From assembly GCF_011516945.1 (NCBI RefSeq), contig NZ_WOTH01000014.1, positions 1-64,000 of the forward strand: 64,000 bases of DNA, given 5' to 3'. The notes under the pieces are model-generated. The model did not search any database, was not told the DNA's origin, and saw only the letters and a program-made list of their open reading frames with translations. Positions 1 to 8,466 of this stretch are shown piece after piece. Origin of the DNA: Acetobacter estunensis. Its GTDB lineage: Bacteria > Pseudomonadota > Alphaproteobacteria > Acetobacterales > Acetobacteraceae. Numbering within the stretch: position 1 is the first letter of the stretch; the number at the start of each line of letters is the position of its first letter. Made by a program: the position numbers and the translations under genes.

Positions 1-64
1 GAACAATCAGAGACCATTCTTCGTCGCTGATATCAGACGGATATGGTTTGCGTGCAGTATTCAT
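1..64 (-). CDS. IS4/IS5-type transposase, N-terminal fragment (runs off the left edge)
   Basis: On the minus strand an ATG at 64 opens a frame that reaches the window edge without a stop. Its 21 codons include RKPYPSDISDEEWSLIV. This closely resembles the conserved start of IS4/IS5-group transposases (DUF4096-type N-terminus, usually YPTDLTDEEWALI). Only the N-terminus is visible, so completeness and IS subgroup cannot be judged. No clear ribosome-binding site precedes the ATG, and an upstream in-frame TTG at 79 is a possible alternative start. The element's terminal inverted repeat should lie within roughly 100 bp to the right, but I could not fix the boundary. The family call rests on motif recognition of a short peptide. 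Confidence 0.72.
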   Translation of the reverse strand, partial: MNTARKPYPSDISDEEWSLIV

Positions 65-456
65 CAATCTGTTCTGCAACACTCACGCCAGAAAGTACAT
101 AACACCCTTTAGGTCGGCTGCGCGGGCCGTGTCGTTCAGGGCGAGAGAGAAAAGAACCGCGTACATAATCCTGCTGCGCTGCATACCTAACTCATTTCGA
201 TGCCGGCTTCTGCTTGCAGGAGGAGCAGGGTTTGGCGTTGAGAGTGATAATGAGAATGAGTTGCGTCCGTAACTGCGTTCGAAAGCCCCTTCAAGTGACG
301 AGTTTCGTCTTGGCCCAAACGCAAGCGGATTCCGCCTGATCGCCTAATCTCGGGATGCAGACGGTCCAATTGTGCGGTCAGTGATGTGGGTGTTTTTTAT
401 GTGTTTGGGGGAAGCAATGAGGCCACAACGCGGATCGCGGCGTGACGAGCCCGTAT
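65..456. other. Gene-free stretch beside the IS end
   Basis: About 390 bp carry no convincing gene on either strand, since the open frames are short and show no family resemblance. The left part must contain the end of the insertion sequence. The only recognisable signal is a Fur-like run at 246-260. The rest may be the remains of a promoter region or gene displaced by the insertion. Confidence 0.5.
246..260 (-). promoter_or_regulatory. Possible Fur box remnant
   Basis: The plus strand reads GATAATGAGAATGAG, two tandem hexamers close to the GATAAT unit of Fur boxes. The minus strand reads CTCATTCTCATTATC. No gene start follows on either strand within the window before the IS transposase. If real, it may be a Fur-controlled promoter whose target lies left of the window or was cut off by the insertion. 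The third hexamer is poor. Confidence 0.3.
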
Positions 457-1236
457 CTATGTGTGTGATGTGGACGATGAATTTAAGCGCAGCGTCCGGG
501 GCGCGACCCCGAAGGTTCGATGGAACATGGTGCTGAAGCTGCTGGCATTGTCATAACCGAGATCGAATGCAACCTGTGCGATCGGCTGGCCCGCCGCGAT
601 GCGTGACGCCGCTTCGATCACCCGCACCCTGCGACGCCACGCTGCAAAACCCATCCCCATTTCCTGTTGAAAGAGGCGGGTGAAGGTGCGCCGCGCCATA
701 CCGGCTTCACGCGCCCAATAATCAATATCGTGGCAATCCCCCGGTTGAAGAGTAATGGCTTCGCACACGCGGCGCAGTCGGGAATCTGATGGGAAAAGCA
801 GACGATTCGCGATTCGGGGTGCGCGTCCGATTTCATCGACCAGAAGCCGGGCGATGGCCGACATGCGCTCGTCCATGGTGAACTCGAACCGCATGGCGAT
901 GATTTCGTCTATAAGACCTCGGATCAGGGTGGAAGCCTCAAACATCTTGAAGGGCAGGTCGGTGCCCGAGAGACAGGAATCGACATAGACGACCTGAAAC
1001 ATCAGGTCGGTGCGGCAGTTCACCTGATGAAGGGTATTGGCGGGAATCCACATGCCTTGACCGGGGCGGAGCACGAAACTGCCATCCAGCGTGTTAACCG
1101 TCACACTGCCCGCCAGAAATATCGACAATTGCGCTCGGTCATGCGTGTGGAACCCGTCCACAAAACCGCCGATGTAGCAATCTTCGAAACCCACGATGGG
1201 CGGTGGCTGAGGGGGAAGGTCCGCTGTGCGCTTCAT
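457..1236 (-). CDS. AraC-family transcriptional regulator (cupin sensor plus AraC HTH)
   Basis: About 259 aa. The N-terminal half is a cupin-like AraC ligand-binding domain (GFEDCYIGGFVDGFHTH and RPGQGMWIPANTLHQV). The C-terminal 100 residues are a double helix-turn-helix, with MARRTFTRLFQ and GQPIAQVAFDLGYDNASSFS followed by FHRTFGVAP. This layout resembles the NimR/YeaM branch, whose members often control an adjacent efflux gene, but no such target is present here. The frame extends upstream to a GTG at 1341, but that codon lies inside a perfect dyad (1319-1353). I therefore prefer the ATG at 1236, which gives the usual family start just before LPPQPPPIVGFE. The ligand is unknown. Confidence 0.85.
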   Translation of the reverse strand: MKRTADLPPQPPPIVGFEDCYIGGFVDGFHTHDRAQLSIFLAGSVTVNTLDGSFVLRPGQGMWIPANTLHQVNCRTDLMFQVVYVDSCLSGTDLPFKMFEASTLIRGLIDEIIAMRFEFTMDERMSAIARLLVDEIGRAPRIANRLLFPSDSRLRRVCEAITLQPGDCHDIDYWAREAGMARRTFTRLFQQEMGMGFAAWRRRVRVIEAASRIAAGQPIAQVAFDLGYDNASSFSTMFHRTFGVAPRTLRLNSSSTSHT

Positions 1237-1318
1237 GACGCGATGATCGCGTTGGACGAACTCTCGAATGCTCGACTGACGTTTGCCGTCAGATCCATGA
1301 ACACAGGCGCACGCCCCA

Positions 1319-1353
1319 TATGATAATCCCCTGTTAGCCACAGGATTATCATA
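1319..1353. repeat. Perfect 11-bp inverted repeat upstream of the AraC gene, operator candidate
   Basis: The arms TATGATAATCC (1319-1329) and GGATTATCATA (1343-1353) are exact inverted copies with a 13-bp spacer. The dyad lies about 80 bp upstream of the AraC start at 1236, in an AT-rich region. The arms also contain GATAATC, similar to half a Fur box. It could be an autoregulatory site for the AraC protein, an iron-responsive operator, or a hairpin in the leader. Confidence 0.5.
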
Positions 1354-1400
1354 CGAACTTTGTGGTCAGGATATTGAGACTAATTTTTTCTTGAATCTAA

Positions 1401-1433
1401 CCATCTAATTTTATTGAAAATAAAATCAGATGG
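1401..1433. repeat. AT-rich hairpin between tRNA-His and the AraC gene
   Basis: CCATCT plus ATTTTAT on the left pairs with ATAAAAT plus AGATGG on the right, with one mismatch and a five-base loop. It lies about 80 bp downstream of the tRNA-His 3' end on the minus strand. No clean T-tract follows on either strand, so it is at best a weak processing or termination structure. Confidence 0.35.
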
Positions 1434-1511
1434 CCAAAAACAAAGGCATGACGCGCTTTGGATTTGTGCGCTCTATCTGAACACTCAGTGTCTTGATTTT
1501 AGGGAAAATGC

Positions 1512-1588
1512 TGGGGCGAACGACGGGGATTGAACCCGCGACAACCGGTACCACAAACCGGCGCTCTACCAACTGAGCTACGTCCGCC
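1512..1588 (-). tRNA. tRNA-His (anticodon GTG)
   Basis: The minus strand folds as a full cloverleaf. The acceptor GCGGACG pairs with CGTTCGC, the D arm contains GCTCAGTTGGTAGAGC, the anticodon loop is TTGTGGT with anticodon GTG, and the T loop is TTCAATC. The histidine-specific extra G(-1) at 1588 faces discriminator C73. The 3' CCA is encoded in the DNA at 1514-1512. Confidence 0.97.
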
Positions 1589-1602
1589 ACACAGCGAGCG
1601 CA

Positions 1603-1631
1603 CACCTAAAATAAAGCTACCGACACGTCAA
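1603..1631 (-). promoter_or_regulatory. Putative promoter of tRNA-His
   Basis: On the minus strand TTGACG (1631-1626) is a good -35 element. At 17 bp spacing the -10 position reads TAGGTG, and an AT-rich TTTATTTTAG overlaps it. The tRNA starts about 15-20 bp downstream. The -35 is convincing and the exact -10 is not. Confidence 0.4.
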
Positions 1632-1721
1632 CACCGATCTGCATCGGAGGGATGATTTTTTCTGTTCTGGAGCGTCTCCAGCGTAGTGAACGGTCAGTGG
1701 AAAAAGGGTGAAGTCGAGATC

Positions 1722-1755
1722 TTGACAGGAAATGAAATTGAGAATAATTCGCAAT
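1722..1755 (+). promoter_or_regulatory. Promoter with overlapping Fur box for the TonB receptor
   Basis: TTGACA at 1722-1727 is a perfect -35 box, and AATAAT (1743-1748) or TAATTC (1745-1750) can serve as -10. Covering the -10 is a 19-bp dyad, ATTGAGAATAATTCGCAAT (1737-1755). Its core TGAGAATAATTCGCA (1739-1753) matches 12 of 14 defined bases of the 7-1-7 Fur consensus TGATAATNATTATCA. This predicts iron-dependent repression. It also places the real translation start downstream, at 1801. Confidence 0.72.
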
Positions 1756-1800
1756 AAATGGTTTGACACAGTTTTTTCATGTCATGAAAGAAATGGGGCA

Positions 1801-4173
1801 ATGAGCGTTTCCTCTCGGGATGGTCGGGTTCATCTGGTGCCGCTTTTTGCGGGTCTTGCGCTTTCGTGTTCGGGAGTATGGATGCCGGCAGAAGCGGCCG
1901 TGGGCGAGGATGCCACGGACCCGCGAGATGTGCCTGTTGCTCCCAAGAAAGTCTCCAGCAAGGCGGCTCACTCAAAGGGCACGCACGCACATGATGAGAC
2001 GGTTCCGGGCACTGATACGTCTCCCGGCTCGACACATGTGGTTGTGACCGGCAGTCGGATGAACATCCTGCATGAGTCCGTCGGCCTTGCTCGAATACCT
2101 CATGATGTCATGCACACGCCCCAGTCCATCAATGTTGTGCCGCAGCTTCTGATGGAACAGCAGAATGTGAAGTCTCTTGATGAGGCATTGCGAAATGTTC
2201 CCGGTATTACGGCATCGGTGGGTGAGGGTGAGGGAGGTATGTCAGGGGATCAGTTCCTGATCCGTGGATTTCAGGCACAGAACGATATTTATGAAAACGG
2301 TCTGCGTGATTTCGGTGTCTATTCCCGTGACAGCTTCAATTACGATCATGTGTCCGTCATCAAAGGGCCGTCTTCAGAAGTGTTCGGTAATGGCACGACC
2401 GGTGGTGCCATCAATATCGTGACCAAGACGCCGCATGCCGGATCATCTTATCAGGCGAATTTCTCTGGTGGCTCGGCGCAGTATTATCGCGGCACTCTCG
2501 ATATTAATCAGCAGATCAACGAAACGACAGCGGCGCGCCTGACCGCAATGGGCAATGAAAACAATGTCAATGGGCGCGATTACATCTATTCGCATCGTTG
2601 GGGTATTGCCCCGTCGATCACGTTCGGTCTGAACAAGAAAATTTCTTATACTGTCGAATATTTCCATCAAAATGATAATCGTATCCCTGATTATGGTGTG
2701 TCGGTGGTCACCAAGCCGGGGTCTTCCGTTGGAAAGCCCATTACGGAATACGGCGTGAACCGGAAAAACTGGTATGGCACGACGTTTGATCAGGATAATG
2801 CCAGCACGGATATGCTCAGCGGTCGTTTAACGGCAAAAGTCGCGCCGTGGATAACGCTGTACAACGACACTCGGGGCGGTATTTATCACCGTTATTACTC
2901 GGCGTCGCAGTCAACTTGCGGCACGGCCTGTACAAACGATTTCTTCTCTGGAGATGCAATAGCCGCAACGACCACTCGAAATGGCGGTCTTGGCGGTCCT
3001 AATCCCTATCGTCAGAGTGACTGGTCCTTTCAGGATGTGTTTTCTGCAACGGCTGAGGTCAATACAGGCAAGATTCATCATGAGATTATTTCCGGATTCG
3101 ATATCGAGCATGTCGAGGATCATCGGAAAAGTTATGTCTATAACCAGACCCGAACGGGAACGAGCCTGCTCAATCCGTCCGCGACGGTTGCAGGTCTGCA
3201 GCGTTTAAACTGCAATCAGGCGCCTCAAAATCTCGCCAACCTTCCCGATGGAGTGGGCAGAAAATGTTACAAGGACGGTGCCGCGACAGATATCGGCTTT
3301 TTTCTCTCGGATCGTGTGCAATTGGTGAAATGGTTTTCCATCAACGCCGGATTCCGACTGGATCATTGGTACAGTTCGTACGCGGCAACCGGCGGTGTGT
3401 CTTCTACACCTGATACCCACATCAATCAGTCCCAGACGACGGTCAATCCGAACGTGAGCCTGATGTATACGCCCAATGATGACCTGATGGTCTATTTCAA
3501 CTGGGCTGAATCCACTACGCCGACCAGTTTGTATGTGACCAACAGCAATACGCCGTACCAGGCAAATTCGCATTATGCGCCCGAGCGTAGTCGGTTGTAT
3601 GAAATTGGTGCGAAGTACAATGCTTTTCAGGGACGTATGGGATTTACGGCCGCTCTGTTCCGTCTGGAAAAGAATAATTCCACCATTACGGATCCAAGTA
3701 CGGGAGATGTGTCCGCGTCTTCGGACAAACAGCGCAATCAGGGGTTGGAACTCAGTGCGTCTGGAAACATCACACGCAACTGGAGTGTGATCGGCACGTA
3801 CGCCTTTTATGACAGCCGTACCACGGGTTCCCTCACGGCTGCGGATGTGGGTAAGCGGATTCAATATGTTCCAAAAAATTCGGCAACACTCTGGACGACA
3901 TACACGATCGGTCGGGACACCGAGCATAACGTGACGTTCGGTGGTGGCATCACATGGCGCGAGCGCGTGTGGCTGGACGCTGCCAATACCGCCAGAGTTC
4001 CGGCGAATGTGACGTTCGATGCGATGGTTTCGCACACTATTGGCAAGAACTGGCGGCTGGCCATGAATGGCTACAACCTCGCCAACAGGCTGAATTACAG
4101 TAACCTGTTCACCAATCGCGTTACGCCGTCGATCGGACGCTCGTTCCTTTTCAACGTGGCGGCGTCTTACTGA
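1801..4173 (+). CDS. TonB-dependent siderophore receptor (Fiu/BfrD-like)
   Basis: About 790 aa, an outer-membrane ferric-siderophore transporter that takes energy from TonB-ExbB-ExbD. A signal peptide spans residues 1-33 (hydrophobic LVPLFAGLALSC, then AEAA). A VVVTGSR box follows a His/Ser-rich spacer. The plug lies at about 100-210 (TPQSINVVPQ, LRNVPGITASVGEGEGG, FLIRGFQAQNDIYENGLRD, GNGTTGGAINIVTKTP). The rest is a 22-strand-type barrel ending in an aromatic residue (NVAASY). The plug most resembles catecholate receptors such as Fiu. An upstream ATG at 1732 is in frame, but it lies before the Fur-box promoter core, so 1801 is preferred. No tonB, exbB or exbD gene is in the window. The substrate is inferred. 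Confidence 0.93.
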   Translation: MSVSSRDGRVHLVPLFAGLALSCSGVWMPAEAAVGEDATDPRDVPVAPKKVSSKAAHSKGTHAHDETVPGTDTSPGSTHVVVTGSRMNILHESVGLARIPHDVMHTPQSINVVPQLLMEQQNVKSLDEALRNVPGITASVGEGEGGMSGDQFLIRGFQAQNDIYENGLRDFGVYSRDSFNYDHVSVIKGPSSEVFGNGTTGGAINIVTKTPHAGSSYQANFSGGSAQYYRGTLDINQQINETTAARLTAMGNENNVNGRDYIYSHRWGIAPSITFGLNKKISYTVEYFHQNDNRIPDYGVSVVTKPGSSVGKPITEYGVNRKNWYGTTFDQDNASTDMLSGRLTAKVAPWITLYNDTRGGIYHRYYSASQSTCGTACTNDFFSGDAIAATTTRNGGLGGPNPYRQSDWSFQDVFSATAEVNTGKIHHEIISGFDIEHVEDHRKSYVYNQTRTGTSLLNPSATVAGLQRLNCNQAPQNLANLPDGVGRKCYKDGAATDIGFFLSDRVQLVKWFSINAGFRLDHWYSSYAATGGVSSTPDTHINQSQTTVNPNVSLMYTPNDDLMVYFNWAESTTPTSLYVTNSNTPYQANSHYAPERSRLYEIGAKYNAFQGRMGFTAALFRLEKNNSTITDPSTGDVSASSDKQRNQGLELSASGNITRNWSVIGTYAFYDSRTTGSLTAADVGKRIQYVPKNSATLWTTYTIGRDTEHNVTFGGGITWRERVWLDAANTARVPANVTFDAMVSHTIGKNWRLAMNGYNLANRLNYSNLFTNRVTPSIGRSFLFNVAASY

Positions 4174-4218
4174 TACGGCAGATGAAAGGTCATGGCATGA
4201 CTGTTCAGGCGATCGCAC

Positions 4219-5103
4219 ATGAAACGATGGCGAATTAGCAAAAGGATATCTTCCGCGTCCCTGCCGGATTTTATGATGGCAATCCGCAAGCGAGCCTGGG
4301 ACGGAGACGTCGCGGCTCAGGTGCAATGGGGCGACATTCTGATGAGTGAAGCCTGCGGTCCACCGGAGCCGGCGCGCGCGAAGCAGTGGTACGATATTGC
4401 GGCGCTGCGCGGCTATGGACCCGCTCTGAATATGGTGGGCCGGTGTTTCCAATTCGGCTGGGGCTGTGACAAGGACTTGCAGGAAGCGGCGCGTTACTAC
4501 GAAGCCGCCGGACAGGCGGGCGATATGTGGGGGATTTACAACCTCGGCATTCTGACCATGCGGGGCATCGGGATGCAGGCGGATCTGAAAGCCGCACTCT
4601 CTCTGTTTCGTCATGCTGCGGACAATGGGCACGCAAAATCCATGAACCTTGTTGGGCGGTTCACGGAAGAGGGTTGGCATACTCAGCGTAATCGCGAGAT
4701 GGCCATTGAGTGGTATCGCCGTTCAGCCGAGGGCAGCGATTACCGGGGGCAGCACAACTACGCCACCGTACTCCTCGATCAGGAAAAAAGAGAAGACGCT
4801 CTGGAATGGTGGCGCAAAGCGGTTGAAGAAGCCACGTCCGACATTCTTCTGGCCATGCGTGGGCACTTGCTTCGGCTTGGCGAACAGGGCGATGCAGCAC
4901 TGCTTGCCAGAACAGAAGAACGGCTTGGGGCGATGCACATTCCCCGTGTCGTACTGGAGGATAATGCCCGAGAGGCGTTATCCCCGCGCGATGCGGTCTC
5001 TCAACCGTGTCACGGCCTGCTCAAGGATGTCGGGTTTCTTGCAGAAAGCGAAACGGACGAGGTTGCGGGGTGGCGGACCACCAGCGGCGTCGTAGAACGC
5101 TGA
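4219..5103 (+). CDS. Sel1/TPR-like repeat protein
   Basis: The 294 aa contain four to five Sel1-type repeats, helical pairs such as YGPALNMVGRCFQFGWG, MWGIYNLGILTMRGIGM and AIEWYRRSAEGSDYRGQHN. No signal peptide is visible. It lies 45 bp after the receptor gene and is probably cotranscribed. Sel1 proteins commonly accompany Fiu-type receptors, usually together with a PiuC/YbiX Fe(II)-dependent dioxygenase, but no dioxygenase is present here. Repeat homology seems to end near base 4950. The last 42 codons (4978-5103) are antisense to the 3' end of the convergent aminotransferase gene. The original stop may have been lost, perhaps together with the dioxygenase gene. Family assignment is good and the biochemical role unknown. 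Confidence 0.8.
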   Translation: MKRWRISKRISSASLPDFMMAIRKRAWDGDVAAQVQWGDILMSEACGPPEPARAKQWYDIAALRGYGPALNMVGRCFQFGWGCDKDLQEAARYYEAAGQAGDMWGIYNLGILTMRGIGMQADLKAALSLFRHAADNGHAKSMNLVGRFTEEGWHTQRNREMAIEWYRRSAEGSDYRGQHNYATVLLDQEKREDALEWWRKAVEEATSDILLAMRGHLLRLGEQGDAALLARTEERLGAMHIPRVVLEDNAREALSPRDAVSQPCHGLLKDVGFLAESETDEVAGWRTTSGVVER

Positions 5104-6213
5104 AACGGGGATCAGGGCGACGCCCGCTTCCTGTGTCATGCGCTTGCACCACGCGATATCGTCCTCACCCGGCTGCACGATGGAGCCGAGTCTACTGATG
5201 TCAGCAGTGAGAAAATAGGTGCCGTGACACGGCAGCACGTCAAAGCCGATCTCACGCAGACCGCTCGCCAGAATATCGCGACGCAGCCGCATGTCGTCGG
5301 CAAGCATTGTGAAATAGGACGTGTCCTGCTCAAGCCCTGCGGCGACCGCGCGCTGGAGATTGGGGGGCGTGGCGAAAGTCAGGTTTTGATGCGCCTTGGC
5401 GACGACAGAGGCGAGGGGGGCTGATGCGGTGATGTAGCCCACCTTCCAGCCAGTCATGGAGAAGCTTTTGCCCGCACTTCCGATGCGGAGGCAGCGGTCG
5501 CGCATGTTCGGCAGGGTCATGAGCGGAATATGCGGCGCGCCGAATGTCAGGTGTTCATACACCTCATCACAGATGGCGTAGGTGTCATGCTGCGCAACCA
5601 GACCTGCGATGAAGTCCAGCTCTTCCCGCGTAAACACCTTGCCGGTGGGGTTCATCGGAGAGTTCAGCACGATGGCTTTGGTCTTCGGACCGAAGGCGGC
5701 GGCCAGTTCCTCGCGGGGCAGGCTCCATTCGGGCGGCGTGAGACGCACCAGCCGGGGCACGGCGCCGAGCAGCCGGATGATGGGCAGATAGGTGTCATAG
5801 GCCGGTTCGATGACCACAACTTCGTCACCGGGCTGGAGCAGGGCGGCTAAGCAGGCGGCCAGTGCCTCCGTGGCGCCGGATGTCACCACAACTTCGCGCG
5901 CGGCATCGATGATGAGGCCGTGGAACCGGCTGTTGGAGCGTGTCACCGCTTCGCGCAGTTCAGGCAGGCCGGTGAGGGGCGCATACTGGTTGCGCCCGTC
6001 AAGGAGGCTGGCGGCGGCCACTTCGGCCAGATGCCGTGGTCCTTCGGTGTCGGGAAAGCCCTGTCCGAGATTGATGGCGCCATGTTCGGAGGCCAGGGCG
6101 GACATGACGGTGAAGATGGTCGTGGGCAGTGAGGAAAGCTGGGAATTGAGCGTCTTCACGGCGGTTTCCGGCGCAGAATGATGAAGGGGCTGCATCTTCC
6201 GGTCGGCAGACAT
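4978..6213 (-). CDS. PLP-dependent class I/II aminotransferase
   Basis: 411 aa, fold-type I aminotransferase. Visible motifs are GQGFPDTEGP and NQYAPLTGLPELREAV at the substrate entry, TSGATEAL for phosphate binding, NSPMNPTGKVF, CDEVYEHLTF, and SAGKSFSMTGWKVGY with the PLP lysine. The pattern fits the group of methionine/kynurenine aminotransferases and DapC-like N-succinyldiaminopimelate aminotransferases, and substrate cannot be assigned from sequence. The frame starts at ATG 6213, with an in-frame ATG at 6195 as an alternative. It is divergent from glnB and converges on the Sel1 gene with a 126-bp tail overlap. Confidence 0.9.
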   Translation of the reverse strand: MSADRKMQPLHHSAPETAVKTLNSQLSSLPTTIFTVMSALASEHGAINLGQGFPDTEGPRHLAEVAAASLLDGRNQYAPLTGLPELREAVTRSNSRFHGLIIDAAREVVVTSGATEALAACLAALLQPGDEVVVIEPAYDTYLPIIRLLGAVPRLVRLTPPEWSLPREELAAAFGPKTKAIVLNSPMNPTGKVFTREELDFIAGLVAQHDTYAICDEVYEHLTFGAPHIPLMTLPNMRDRCLRIGSAGKSFSMTGWKVGYITASAPLASVVAKAHQNLTFATPPNLQRAVAAGLEQDTSYFTMLADDMRLRRDILASGLREIGFDVLPCHGTYFLTADISRLGSIVQPGEDDIAWCKRMTQEAGVALIPVSAFYDAAGGPPPRNLVRFAFCKKPDILEQAVTRLRDRIARG

Positions 6214-6242
6214 GAGATCGCGGAATACAGCACGCTACATAA

Positions 6243-6797
<555 letters not shown>

Positions 6798-6910
6798 GAC
6801 TGTGCCCCACAGGTTTTTCATTGTGACGCTTCCTTGCGGGAGTGTCCCAGTGATGGATGGTGTCAACCGGGGTGTCGCGTCGCGACATCCATAATTCAGG
6901 CAAGGACGAC

Positions 6911-8353
6911 ATGGCCAAGAAAGAAACGGGTGCGAAGAGCGCTTCGGAGGCTATTGCTCGGGTTTTCGAGCTTATCAACGAGAACTCCGTGGAAATGGTG
7001 GACCTGCGTTTCACGGATCCGCGTGGCACCTGGCACCACACGACGCAGTACATCACGACCATTGAGGAAGACACCTTCACCGAAGGTTTCATGTTCGACG
7101 GTTCCTCGATTCCGGGCTGGAAGGCCATCAACGAGAGCGACATGGTGCTCATGCCGGACGCATCCAGCGCCGTCATGGACCCGTTCTCGGCCAAGCCGCA
7201 GCTTATCCTGATCTGTGACATCGTCGATCCGGCCACCGGCCAGCTCTACAACCGTGATCCGCGTTCGACCGCCAAGCGCGCCGAGCAGTATCTCCAGTCC
7301 ACCGGTCTGGGCGATACGGCGTTCTTCGGTCCCGAGGCCGAGTTCTTCGTTTTCGACAACGTCCAGTTCGGCACCGGCCCCAACTATGGCAAGTACCAGC
7401 TCGACAGCATCGAAGGACCTGATGCATCCCTGAAGGCCTATCCGGAAGGCAATCTCGGTCATCGTCCAGCTGTAAAGGGTGGTTACTTCCCCTGTGCGCC
7501 GGTGGACAGCGAGAGCGACCTGCGCGCCGAGATGCTGACGACCATGGGCGAGATGGGTCTGCCCATCGAGAAGCACCATCATGAGGTGGCGCAGTCCCAG
7601 CACGAGCTTGGCACGAAGTTCGACACGCTGGTGCGTTCGGCCGACTTCATGCAGATCTACAAGTACTGCGTCCACAACGTGGCCGTGTCCTACGGCAAGT
7701 CGGCTACTTTCATGCCGAAGCCGATCTTTGGCGACAACGGATCGGGCATGCATGTCCATCAGTCCATCTGGAAGGGCGGCAAGCCGACCTTCGCTGGCAA
7801 TGGCTATGCCGATCTGTCCGACACGGCGCTGTATTATATCGGTGGCATCATCAAGCACGCGAAGGCTCTGAACGCTTTCACGAACCCGTCCACCAACTCC
7901 TACAAGCGTCTGATCCCGGGCTTTGAGGCTCCTGTGCTGCTGGCCTATTCGGCCCGTAACCGTTCGGCTTCGTGTCGTATCCCGTATGCGACGAGCCCCA
8001 AGGCCAAGCGCGTCGAGGTCCGCTTCCCCGATCCGACCGCCAATCCCTATCTGGCGTTCTCGGCCATGCTGATGGCGGGTCTGGACGGCATCAAGAACAA
8101 GATCCACCCGGGCGATGCCATGGACAAGGATCTGTATGACCTGCCGCCGGAAGAACTGAAGCAGATCCCGACGGTTGCGGGCTCCCTGCGCGAAGCTCTC
8201 GAATCCCTTGCGGCCGATCACGAGTTCCTGCTTGCGGGCAACGTGTTCACCAAGGACCAGATCGAGAGCTATATCGAACTGAAGTGGAAGGATGTGTATC
8301 GTTTTGAGCACACGCCGCACCCGGTCGAGTTCGAGATGTACTACTCCGTCTGA
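6911..8353 (+). CDS. glnA: Glutamine synthetase type I
   Basis: 480 aa, condenses ammonia and glutamate to glutamine with ATP and forms a cytoplasmic dodecamer. Motifs seen are [17 protein letters not shown] (the Asp-50 latch region), [42 protein letters not shown], and the ATP-site segment [13 protein letters not shown]. The adenylylation loop DLYDLPPEE carries the target tyrosine (residue 409 by my count), so activity should be controlled by GlnE. ATG 6911 follows an AAGGA-like site. A longer frame to 6857 adds residues not found in the family. A hairpin terminator follows at 8382. Confidence 0.98.
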   Translation: MAKKETGAKSASEAIARVFELINENSVEMVDLRFTDPRGTWHHTTQYITTIEEDTFTEGFMFDGSSIPGWKAINESDMVLMPDASSAVMDPFSAKPQLILICDIVDPATGQLYNRDPRSTAKRAEQYLQSTGLGDTAFFGPEAEFFVFDNVQFGTGPNYGKYQLDSIEGPDASLKAYPEGNLGHRPAVKGGYFPCAPVDSESDLRAEMLTTMGEMGLPIEKHHHEVAQSQHELGTKFDTLVRSADFMQIYKYCVHNVAVSYGKSATFMPKPIFGDNGSGMHVHQSIWKGGKPTFAGNGYADLSDTALYYIGGIIKHAKALNAFTNPSTNSYKRLIPGFEAPVLLAYSARNRSASCRIPYATSPKAKRVEVRFPDPTANPYLAFSAMLMAGLDGIKNKIHPGDAMDKDLYDLPPEELKQIPTVAGSLREALESLAADHEFLLAGNVFTKDQIESYIELKWKDVYRFEHTPHPVEFEMYYSV

Positions 8354-8381
8354 TTTCGCTTTTTGCAAAACGGACTATGTG

Positions 8382-8407
8382 GAAACGCGGCCCTCGGGTC
8401 GCGTTTC
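8382..8407 (+). terminator. Rho-independent terminator after glnA
   Basis: GAAACGCG (8382-8389) pairs exactly with CGCGTTTC (8400-8407). The inner GCCC/GGGT bases extend the stem, and TTCGTTT follows. It lies 30 bp after the glnA stop and before the nuclease start. Confidence 0.6.
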
Positions 8408-8466
8408 TTCGTTTGAGGGGGAGCCGTGTTTACGGTTGGGTCAGGATGCGGGCACATCCTTCCTTC

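Noticed and set aside
1512-2000. Prophage or island integrated at tRNA-His
   Set aside because: No integrase gene and no repeated copy of the tRNA 3' end were seen within the window.
3205-4680. Long minus-strand open frame antisense to the TonB receptor
   Set aside because: It mirrors the receptor codons, has no ribosome-binding site or family motif, and the plus strand is clearly coding.
6896-8368. 490-codon minus-strand open frame opposite glnA
   Set aside because: A by-product of GC-rich codon use in glnA; the translated sequence has no recognisable domain.
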